A stretch of 64,000 bases of DNA from Thiocapsa marina 5811. GTDB lineage: Bacteria > Pseudomonadota > Gammaproteobacteria > Chromatiales > Chromatiaceae. Position numbers and translations under genes: made by a program. Shown here in pieces: positions 52,306 through 58,831 of this stretch (position 1 is the first letter of the stretch; the number at the start of each line of letters is the position of its first letter). The notes under the pieces were generated by a model. That model did not search any database and had not been told where the DNA came from. It worked only from the letters and a program-made list of their open reading frames with translations. Where the stretch lies: contig NZ_AFWV01000001.1 in NCBI RefSeq assembly GCF_000223985.1, forward strand, positions 372,001 to 436,000. Direction: 5' to 3'.

Positions 52306-52369
52306 GGCGCGTCTCGTCGTTGTTTCGAGTCATGAAATCATAACGCCTTCACCCTATTGCCGAACGCCT

Positions 52370-52558
52370 TCAATCGTTGAAACGTCCGTACAGCCAACTG
52401 TAGGCGAGATGCTTCACGCGAAACTGTACGAAGGCATGCCCGCCCTCGGTGTCGATCACATAGCGCTCGACCGCCGCGGTCGCGACGGACGGGATCGTCG
52501 CGGCAACGGCGAGACACCAGATCGCGATCGGCAACATTTTGATATTGATTGCTTTCAT
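52370..52558 (-). pseudogene. Truncated YceI-family gene
   Basis: From the ATG at 52558 a signal peptide ([20 protein letters not shown]) and the first YceI strands ([31 protein letters not shown]) are clear, then a TGA stop follows at once. A normal YceI has about 190 residues; only 62 codons remain, and no continuation is visible downstream in any frame before the next gene. The remainder seems deleted. Confidence 0.78.
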
Positions 52559-52696
52559 CCACATTCCCTCGAATCGGCCATGGGCCCTGATAGACGCGGG
52601 TTGCCGCGCCCGAGCATCCGCAGCAGCGAGCGGTTGCGATCGATCAGACGATGCTTGAACCCGGCAAGCGAGAGAGCTCCGGCCGAAACGATCAAC

Positions 52697-52722
52697 GAGC
52701 GCCCGGCTCACGCCGGGCGCTC
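52697..52722 (-). terminator. Perfect GC hairpin downstream of htpX
   Basis: GAGCGCCCGGC (52697-52707) and GCCGGGCGCTC (52712-52722) pair perfectly around a 4-base loop. It lies about 70 bp past the htpX stop. There is no U-run. Confidence 0.6.
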
Positions 52723-52790
52723 GATCCGGGCCGAATACGATACCGATGTCGGCAAAGACGCGCTCGATTCGGCGCGTCGACGCCCCGCAA

Positions 52791-53678
52791 TCAGTCGCGC
52801 GCCTGCTCGAGGGCCGCGATTCGCTTCTCGAGCGGCGGATGACTTGAGAACAGTGCCTTCAGACCTTCACCGATATTCCCCGAGATGCCGAAGGCCGCAA
52901 ATTCACCCGCCGGCAGATCGTGCGGCTGATGGACGCGCTGCAAGGCCCGCAGCGCATTGGCCATCTGGGTGCGGCTGCTCAGACGCGCGCCGCCTTCGTC
53001 GGCCCGGAACTCGCGATAACGCGAGAACCACATCACGATCATGCTGGCCAGGAAGGAAAGCAGGATCTCGGCAACGATCGAGACGACGAAGTAGGCGATG
53101 CCGTGGCCTTCCTCGTTCTTGAAGACGACCCGGTCGACCGTGTGGCCGATGATCCGCGCCAGGAACACCACGAAGGTGTTGACCACACCCTGGATCAACG
53201 CCAGCGTCACCATGTCGCCGTTCGCGACGTGACTGATCTCGTGACCCACGACCGCCTCGACCTCGTCCTTGGTCATGTGCTGCAAGAGCCCCGTGCTGAC
53301 GGCCACCAAGGCATCGTTGCGATTCCAGCCCGTGGCAAAGGCGTTGGGCTCGGGTGAGTCGAAGATGCCGACCTCCGGCATCTTGATGCCCGCCGCTTGA
53401 GACTGACGCGCCACCGTCTCCATCAACCAGCGCTCGAACGGGGTGGAGGGCTGCTCGATAATCTGCACGCCCATCCCGCGCTTGGCCATCATCTTCGAGA
53501 GGAACAGCGAGATCAGCGATCCGCTGAAGCCGATGATGGCCGACATGATCAAGAGCGCGTTCATGTCGAGCCCGCCGCTCTCGAGCAGCAGCCCGTCGAT
53601 CCCCAGCAACCGGAAGACCACGCTGATGACGACGAGAATCGCCGCGTTGGTCGCGAGAAACAATAAGATCCGCATCAT
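52791..53678 (-). CDS. htpX: Membrane protease HtpX
   Basis: The product is 295 aa from the ATG at 53678, with AAGGAG upstream. Two N-terminal helices ([20 protein letters not shown] and a second) are followed by the zinc motif [12 protein letters not shown] and the downstream [11 protein letters not shown]. It degrades misfolded membrane proteins together with FtsH under heat or envelope stress. It differs from the larger M48 enzyme beside lemA. The frame is open upstream to 54011, but that covers the tRNA genes. Confidence 0.95.
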   Translation of the reverse strand: MMRILLFLATNAAILVVISVVFRLLGIDGLLLESGGLDMNALLIMSAIIGFSGSLISLFLSKMMAKRGMGVQIIEQPSTPFERWLMETVARQSQAAGIKMPEVGIFDSPEPNAFATGWNRNDALVAVSTGLLQHMTKDEVEAVVGHEISHVANGDMVTLALIQGVVNTFVVFLARIIGHTVDRVVFKNEEGHGIAYFVVSIVAEILLSFLASMIVMWFSRYREFRADEGGARLSSRTQMANALRALQRVHQPHDLPAGEFAAFGISGNIGEGLKALFSSHPPLEKRIAALEQARD

Positions 53679-53870
53679 AGATTTAGGCTCCTTGAGGATG
53701 GATTTCGAAAGCGGGCATACGATGCACCGGCGGCGCGCCCCGCACAAGCGCCGATGCGGGCTCATGCCGAGTTGCTCAGCATATTGGGTCGCGCCGTCCG
53801 CAACAAAGCATGAAAACCGGTCTGGACAAACGAAAAGTCCGCCGGTAATATTCCGCGTCTCGACGACATC

Positions 53871-53946
53871 GGGGCCATAGCTCAGCTGGGAGAGCGCAAC
53901 ACTGGCAGTGTTGAGGTCGGCGGTTCGATCCCGCCTGGCTCCACCA
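53871..53946 (+). tRNA. tRNA-Ala (anticodon GGC)
   Basis: 76 nt, complete cloverleaf: acceptor GGGGCCA/TGGCTCC, anticodon loop CTGGCAG, T-loop TTCGATC, and CCA encoded. Confidence 0.96.
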
Positions 53947-54003
53947 ATCAATCGATAAGGATCCGACACCGTGATTTCCGTCGGATTTTTGAGAACGGTC
54001 ACC

Positions 54004-54079
54004 GTCCCCATCGTCTAGTGGCCTAGGACACCGCCCTTTCACGGCGGTAACCGGGGTTCGAACCCCCGTGGGGACGCCA
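54004..54079 (+). tRNA. tRNA-Glu (anticodon TTC)
   Basis: 76 nt: acceptor GTCCCCA/TGGGGAC, anticodon loop CTTTCAC, T-arm GGGGTTCGAACCCCC, and CCA discriminator end GCCA. It is the last chromosomal housekeeping gene before the conjugative region and thus a candidate integration site. Confidence 0.96.
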
Positions 54080-54089
54080 ATAAAAACAA

Positions 54090-54116
54090 AGGGTTAGCTC
54101 AGGCTAACCCTTTTTC
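54090..54116 (+). terminator. Rho-independent terminator after the tRNA genes
   Basis: Stem GGGTTAGC/GCTAACCC around TCAG, followed by five Ts. It ends the tRNA-Ala/tRNA-Glu transcript. Confidence 0.9.
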
Positions 54117-54588
54117 TTTGTCTGCCGGGTAACAGACGGGTAAATCGAGTTTCGCGAACTGGATTCGCTACTTGGCATCCAGAATATCGAAGAGTCCAAC
54201 CGAGTCCTTCCTCCCTCCATCAGCCGCAGGTGTTGTGACATCCCGCCGACTGCAGCATTGACGTAAGCGTCATGCTGGGCCATGAGCAGCTCGAAGGTCC
54301 GCTGATGAATGCCCTCGCTCCCAAGCCGGGGCCGTTCAGAATACCGGGCTCCCATCCCAAGCGTTGCCGAATGGTATCCGCCCGTTGCGCCGTACGATCA
54401 TCTTGACTTTCGCGCTGACAGTCGCAGCCAAGACGCCAGCAATGCCGACAGGAGAAGATACCGACGCGACTGATGTAGAGATTCGCCATCCGGCGTCCGC
54501 AACCCTCGAACAACGAGCAGAATCGACGGCTGATCGCACCGGGCGATAGCGCGTGCGGCACGCCGACGATGCGGCCCTCGCCGACCAC
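54104..54588 (-). pseudogene. Frameshifted zinc-ribbon protein gene
   Basis: Two overlapping reverse frames together make one recognisable protein. The first (from about 54500) reads GCGRRMANLYISRVGIFSCR, HCWRLGCDCQRESQDDR and GWEPGILNGPGLG, a zinc-ribbon family common on mobile elements. The continuation (SEGIHQRTFELLMAQHDAYV) is in another frame after about 54325, so an indel lies near there. The N-terminal part is also missing or scrambled. The stop lies in the stem of the tRNA terminator. Gene decay next to a tRNA fits an island boundary. Confidence 0.65.
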
Positions 54589-55007
54589 CCGATGGCGGAT
54601 CCGATCTTTGACCGCCTACCGCGGCGAGCCCTCCGCCCCCCCGAGCATCCCCGTTCGACGCAGTGGATTGCGCTTTCGGCGCGGCATAGCGTTCGGGGAC
54701 GCCGACCGCCTCCGGATCGCGTTTCAGCAGGCCGCTCGCTTCGGCCTCTGCATCGGGGAGATTTGCGGCGGGCTCGGTTACGGATAGCCGTTTCGACACC
54801 ACGTCGCCGAGCGACACCACTTTCCGGAGTCGCACTTCAATTACAAAACGGCTGGCCGGCATGCGTGAGATTCCGTGCCCTCGCGACTCGTGGCCCTCCC
54901 GTGCAACATCGAAGCGTTCGTCGGGCGGGATGTCTTTGGCGCGGGTGGAGGGCCACGTATGCCAGGCGCCGTTCCATTTGCACCGGTGTCGGATCCCCGA
55001 ACCGGTG
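54589..55007. other. Gene-poor stretch inside the island boundary
   Basis: Open frames exist on both strands but have the composition of chance frames in GC-rich DNA; none has a ribosome-binding site and family-like sequence. A reverse frame starting near 54862 (SRFVIEVRLRKVVSLGDVV) may be the remains of a gene. I cannot assign a function. Confidence 0.4.
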
Positions 55008-55180
55008 GCATCACGCCTCCGGAGGTAGACGCGTTACGCACCCCGGCCAGGGGTCTCACGTCCCCGGAGGTAGAGGCGTCATACCCCCGGAGGTAAGGGC
55101 GTCATACCTCCGGACCAGGGGCGTCATGCCCACGGACTAGAGGCGTCACGCCCCCGGAAGTAGGGGCGTCATGCCCCCCG
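55008..55180. repeat. Iteron array, about seven direct repeats of 21-23 bp
   Basis: A unit of the form CCCCGGAGGTAGGGGCGTCA recurs. The CCCCGG boxes lie at 55041, 55062, 55085, 55108, 55130 and 55152, and the GCGTCATAC-like boxes start one unit earlier near 55008. The period is not a multiple of three, so it is not coding. Such iterons bind plasmid replication, partition or relaxosome proteins. Confidence 0.8.
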
Positions 55181-55219
55181 AACCGTCATATGAACCGTCA
55201 TTCAACCGTCAGTGAACCG
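55180..55219. repeat. Short direct repeats GAACCGTCA
   Basis: GAACCGTCAT occurs at 55180 and 55192, CAACCGTCAG at 55203 and GAACCG at 55214, spaced 11-12 bp, about one helical turn. They follow directly on the larger iterons and could be a second protein-binding array. Confidence 0.7.
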
Positions 55220-55622
55220 ACGTCGTCGGCGCGCGCCCCCCCGCTTGTCGAATGACAACTCGAAACGCAGACTCGATCCGGTGCGCCGGATTCCGCCCGA
55301 CCGGGGACCCGGCGTACGGGTCCTCACCCGGACCGCCACGCAGGGCACCGCTCGCGGCCGGGTCGACGCACGGGTCGACGAGCTGGTCGCCTCCCGGTCC
55401 GAAAACGAGGCACACCGCACGCGTCGGGACGCCACCGTCATCCAGCGCCTGCAGACGCTGCGGCACGCGGCAAAGACCCCGACTCGGCCGGTCGGCACCC
55501 GCCACCTGCACAACGAACGCACCACCCTCCCCGGATCCACCGCGCACGGGATCGTCGGGGCAGTCCGGACCCGGGCATTCCGCGACCGGCCGGCATTCCG
55601 CCCTGCCCTGTCGGGCGCTTAA
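55212..55622 (+). CDS. Possible small basic protein, doubtful
   Basis: A GTG-initiated frame of 136 codons begins with an Arg-rich stretch and contains a potential helix (ARVDELVASRSENEAHRT). It is highly basic, as DNA-binding accessory proteins of conjugation systems are, but no family is recognisable, there is no good ribosome-binding site, and other frames here are equally open. I list it only as a candidate. Confidence 0.2.
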   Translation: MNRRRRRAPPRLSNDNSKRRLDPVRRIPPDRGPGVRVLTRTATQGTARGRVDARVDELVASRSENEAHRTRRDATVIQRLQTLRHAAKTPTRPVGTRHLHNERTTLPGSTAHGIVGAVRTRAFRDRPAFRPALSGA

Positions 55623-55638
55623 TCCCCTCGAGCACAGG

Positions 55639-55673
55639 TTATCCACACGACCGACCACAGGGATTGTGCACAA
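55639..55673. promoter_or_regulatory. DnaA box and near-match in inverted orientation
   Basis: TTATCCACA at 55639-55647 is a perfect DnaA box on the plus strand. TTGTGCACA (one mismatch) lies on the minus strand at 55665-55673. With the iterons 460 bp upstream this resembles an iteron-type replication origin. The rest of 55220-55828 carries no other feature I can name. Confidence 0.5.
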
Positions 55674-55828
55674 AAACCCCGTCGGCGCCTTGACGACCTC
55701 TTCGCTGTGCCGTCTGCGCAGCGGCCGACACACCTGCGAGTAAAGCCGCGTTTTCGAGCGCTTAGCGCCGTCGCCGTCACGCCCGTCGGCCGGCACTCTG
55801 TCCGCACCTTCACGGACAGGGCAGCGGC

Positions 55829-56596
55829 ATGCGACAGAAGCTCGATTCACCCTTCGACGAGACGCCCGGGCGTATTGCCCGACACCTCGGTGCCTCGCTG
55901 GCCGCCCTCGGGTTGGCGGCGGCGTCGCTGGCGAACCCCGGGATGGCCGAACCGTTGCCGAGCACGTCGATCGCGCGCATGGCGCAGCTGCCGTCCGGCG
56001 GCCTGCAGGCGGTGGAGACCACCGACGGGGAGCTGCTGTTCTTCTCCGAGAACGGACGCTACGTGCTGCGCGGCAGTGCCGTGGATCTCTGGCACGGGGC
56101 CAAGCTCACGGCGTTCGATCAGACCCAACACCTCGCCGGGCGGATCGATCTCGCACGACTGAAGCTCGACGTGGCCGATCTGGGGGCGATCGACGTCGGC
56201 GAAGGCCCCGAGGTGGTGGTCTTCGTCGATCCCTTCTGCCCCCATTGCACCGCGCTCTACGCCGATCTGGCGCCGTTGCGCGCGACCTATCGCTTCCGGC
56301 TGGTCCCGATTCCGGTCCTGGGCGAGTCCTCGCAGCGCGCCGTGCTCGCGCTGGCGTGCCTGTCCGGATCCGCTCCCGAGCAGGCGCGCGACGCGCTGCT
56401 CGGCGGGCAGACCGCAGACCTCCCGGAGCCCGCGGCGGGATGCGGCGAAGCCGTTGCCCAACGCACCCTGATCGCGGCCCAAATCCTCGGGATTCGCGGC
56501 ACGCCCTTCCTGATCGCGCCGGACGGGCGCCTGCATCAAGGTCGCCCCGCCGACCTGGCAGCCTGGCTCGCCGCGGTCGAGGAGCGCGGCGAATGA
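55829..56596 (+). CDS. DsbC-like thiol-disulfide protein of the conjugation operon
   Basis: The product is 255 aa with a signal peptide (SLAALGLAAASLANPGMAEP). The N-terminal domain resembles the DsbC dimerisation region (GELLFFSENGRYVLRG), and the thioredoxin domain has the active site DPFCPHCTALY and the cis-proline in GIRGTPFLIAPDG. It would help disulfide formation in the many cysteine-rich transfer proteins such as TraU. DsbC genes are standard in F-type systems of SXT-like elements. It is the first gene of the operon here; its stop overlaps the next start. Confidence 0.85.
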   Translation: MRQKLDSPFDETPGRIARHLGASLAALGLAAASLANPGMAEPLPSTSIARMAQLPSGGLQAVETTDGELLFFSENGRYVLRGSAVDLWHGAKLTAFDQTQHLAGRIDLARLKLDVADLGAIDVGEGPEVVVFVDPFCPHCTALYADLAPLRATYRFRLVPIPVLGESSQRAVLALACLSGSAPEQARDALLGGQTADLPEPAAGCGEAVAQRTLIAAQILGIRGTPFLIAPDGRLHQGRPADLAAWLAAVEERGE

Positions 56597-56838
56597 TCCA
56601 TGCCACACCCCTGCTGCTGTGCGCAGCCCTGCTCGGGGGTTGCGCCTCGGGCAACCCCGAATACGCCTGTCCCGGCTATCCGGGCAAACCGCTCTGTCTG
56701 CCGCCGAGTGCCGTCTACAGCCTCAGCGACGGGGCCGGGCCACCGCCCGCGTCGGTCGCACGCGCCCTGCCGATCGAAACCGAAAGCGGGTTTGCAGCCG
56801 GGTCCGGTTGGGCGTGGACCACACGCCTGCGCGATTAG
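56593..56838 (+). CDS. traV: TraV-like lipoprotein, N-terminal type
   Basis: The product is 81 aa from the ATG at 56593, overlapping the dsbC-like stop (ATGA). It has a lipoprotein signal with the lipobox LLGGC, then YACPGYPGKPLCLPPSAVYS, which matches the cysteine-containing N-terminal region of TraV proteins. TraV forms the outer-membrane core of the F-type channel with TraK and TraB. At 81 aa it is about half the usual length; the missing C-terminal part appears in the next gene. Confidence 0.65.
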   Translation: MIHATPLLLCAALLGGCASGNPEYACPGYPGKPLCLPPSAVYSLSDGAGPPPASVARALPIETESGFAAGSGWAWTTRLRD

Positions 56839-56847
56839 GAGACCGCC

Positions 56848-57252
56848 ATGACCTCACGCCTCACGCTGCCGCTCATGCTCTCGGCGCTCGCCGCCCTGAA
56901 CGGCTGCGCCACCCGAGCACCCGTCCCGGAATCGGTGGCGGCTCAAGACCAACGCCCCGCCGAGTATCAACCCAAACGCGCCGCCGCCTCGGCGATGCAG
57001 GCCTGGATCGCCCCTTGGGAGGATGCGACCGGCGATCTGTATCCGCCCTCCACGGTGTACATCGAGGTGCTGCGCGAGCACTGGCACTACGACGGCGAAC
57101 CGCACGGGGGTTTGACCGTACTGCGACCCTTGCAGGTGCAGCCGCGATCGGCCGCGCCGGGCGGTCAGCCGGTCCTGCCCCCGGATGCGGTTCCGACGGA
57201 TCCGGCACACGCACCCGCGCACCTGCCGCGGGCGGACAAGCGCGGCGCCTGA
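56848..57252 (+). CDS. Lipoprotein with the TraV C-terminal motif
   Basis: The product is 134 aa with AGGAG before the ATG. It has its own lipobox (ALNGC). The middle contains MQAWIAPWEDATGDLYPPST and then VYIEVLREHWHYDG, the pattern that ends TraV proteins of F and SXT-like systems (WIAP...D...P..V). It starts 9 bp after the preceding TraV-like gene. TraV function therefore seems divided between two lipoproteins. The C-terminal tail is proline-rich. Confidence 0.65.
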   Translation: MTSRLTLPLMLSALAALNGCATRAPVPESVAAQDQRPAEYQPKRAAASAMQAWIAPWEDATGDLYPPSTVYIEVLREHWHYDGEPHGGLTVLRPLQVQPRSAAPGGQPVLPPDAVPTDPAHAPAHLPRADKRGA

Positions 57253-57336
57253 ACACCGTGGTCCGGTGCAGACCGGACGATCGGCCCACCCGAACCCGCG
57301 CGGCGCGGGTTCCTCAACCCTTCGGAGAAGCGTTTC

Positions 57337-57669
57337 ATGTTGTCCCCGCCCCCGTTGTCCGGTCGCGACCGCCGGACCCTGCTGTTCGCGGGCCTCGCCG
57401 CGACCCTGGTTGTTTTGGCGATCTCCGCCACCGCCTCGGCCGGTACCACCGGCACCGAGTTCTCGGCCCTCTACACCCTGCTCACCGGTTGGATGACCGG
57501 CTTTCTGGGCCGCGTGGTGGCCGTGATCTTCATCATCATCGGCGTCATCGCCGGTGCCGCACGCCAGTCGATCATGGGCTTCGTCCTGGGCATCGCCGCC
57601 GGCGTGGGCATGTTCCTGGCCCCGGCGATCGTCGACGGCGTCGTCACCGCCACCCTGCCCGTCCTCTGA
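57337..57669 (+). CDS. traA: TraA/VirB2-like pilin precursor
   Basis: The product is 110 aa with GGAG before the ATG. A long basic and hydrophobic leader (DRRTLLFAGLAATLVVLAIS) ends at SASA, followed by a mature pilin of about 75 aa with two hydrophobic helices (VVAVIFIIIGVIAGAA, IMGFVLGIAAGVGMFLAPAI). It is the pilus subunit. Its position after traV and before traC matches SXT-like operons. Confidence 0.8.
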   Translation: MLSPPPLSGRDRRTLLFAGLAATLVVLAISATASAGTTGTEFSALYTLLTGWMTGFLGRVVAVIFIIIGVIAGAARQSIMGFVLGIAAGVGMFLAPAIVDGVVTATLPVL

Positions 57670-57755
57670 TCGGATCGTTCCGATCGCCCGGACCCCGACC
57701 ATCGGGTCCATTGCCGGGTCCCGACCACGGGACCCATTTTCCACGCGAGGTCTTC

Positions 57756-58673
57756 ATGGTCGGATTCCACTGGCGCGCCATCGCCGGCGTGGCCCTCGTC
57801 ATGGCAATTGCGGTCGCGCATGCCGACGCTGCCCCGCGGCTTCCCGAATCCCTGATCGGCGTGTTGCCCGGTGTCGGCGATCTCGTCGTCTATCCGCGTT
57901 CGGGCGAGGTCCACGTCTGCCGGCGCATGCCCTTACTCGCCTCGGCGGGCTGCACGAGCGCGCTGCAGGTCATCGACGGCGCGCTCGCCCATCGCGACGC
58001 CTGGCTCGCGGGCACCGCCGATCTTCTTTATCCAACGGATCCGGACATCGCGGTGCTCGATCGTGCGATCGCCCTCGCCTCGGACGGCGCGGACGGTCTC
58101 TTCGTGGTCGCCTACCGGATGGCACGGCACCACGCCGACGGCGTTGCGTCCCGGTCACAGGAGCTGGTGATCACGCGCTGCGGCGTAGCCCCCGGTTCCC
58201 ACGCCGAGGCGACCCCCGGCGCCTCGGCGCTCTGCAGCGAGGCGGAATATTCCGTTGAACCGACCGGCGAAGCGCAGACGACAGGCGCGCATGCACACAA
58301 CAGTGCCGGTCGCCTCGCCGTCGCCACGACCGCCCATGGCCTGGCCGTCCTGCTCCCCGACGGTGGCGCGCTCTTCACGGCCGACGCGGTCGACCCGCTC
58401 GCCTGGAGCGCGGCGCACATCCGACGTCACCCGCAGCCGATGTTCGCGTCGGCCTCGGACACCGAAGCGGGTCTGGACGCGCGCGGAGCCGTCTTCCGGC
58501 TTCATCCGTCCGCCATCGCCGATGCGCTAATCGTCACGCGCGAAGTCGCCGCCGTCGACGGCGCGACCCTGGTGTCGCTCGGCTCCCTGCCTGCCGACCC
58601 GAGCAACCGCACTCCGATGGTCCGACTCGCGGAGACCCGCCTGTTCGACAGTGCTCACGGGGCACGGCCATGA
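57756..58673 (+). CDS. Exported protein of the transfer operon, unknown
   Basis: The product is 305 aa from the ATG at 57756, with GCGAGG upstream. It has a signal peptide (IAGVALVMAIAVAHADAAPR) and a soluble periplasmic body with a few cysteines (VHVCRRMPLLASAGCTS, ITRCG). I recognise no Tra family. Its place between traA and traC suggests a structural or accessory role in pilus or channel assembly. Its stop overlaps the next start as ATGA. Confidence 0.7.
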   Translation: MVGFHWRAIAGVALVMAIAVAHADAAPRLPESLIGVLPGVGDLVVYPRSGEVHVCRRMPLLASAGCTSALQVIDGALAHRDAWLAGTADLLYPTDPDIAVLDRAIALASDGADGLFVVAYRMARHHADGVASRSQELVITRCGVAPGSHAEATPGASALCSEAEYSVEPTGEAQTTGAHAHNSAGRLAVATTAHGLAVLLPDGGALFTADAVDPLAWSAAHIRRHPQPMFASASDTEAGLDARGAVFRLHPSAIADALIVTREVAAVDGATLVSLGSLPADPSNRTPMVRLAETRLFDSAHGARP

Positions 58674-58831
58674 GCCGCTCCCGCAGCGCCTCGGTCCAGG
58701 TGCGCTCGCCCTCCGGCAAACCCCTGAGCGACTGTGCCCGCCGCCGCGCCCGGGAGATGGTCCGCCGCGGCCGCGCGACCTGGATCTCGACCTCACCCCC
58801 GATCATCCGCCTGACCGAGCAGCCCTCATGA
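58670..58831 (+). CDS. 53-aa PLMP/RRXRR-domain-like protein
   Basis: The ORF is coupled at both ends: its ATG overlaps the previous stop and its TGA overlaps the traC ATG. The sequence contains VQVRSPSGKPLSDC, RRRAREMVRRGRATW and PPIIRL. Spacing and residues match the PLMP (RRXRR) domain found at the N-terminus of IscB and related OMEGA proteins (V.V...GKPL..C...RAR.L...GRA.......P..IRL). Here the domain stands alone, without nuclease. It is strongly basic and may bind RNA or DNA. The homology is by eye. Confidence 0.65.
   Translation: MSRSRSASVQVRSPSGKPLSDCARRRAREMVRRGRATWISTSPPIIRLTEQPS

Noticed and set aside
54553-55140. 195-codon frame near the island border
   Set aside because: It runs through the iteron array, whose period is not a multiple of three, and has no family-like sequence or ribosome-binding site.
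55008-55219. CRISPR array
   Set aside because: The repeats are contiguous units of 21-23 bp without unique spacers, and no cas genes are near.
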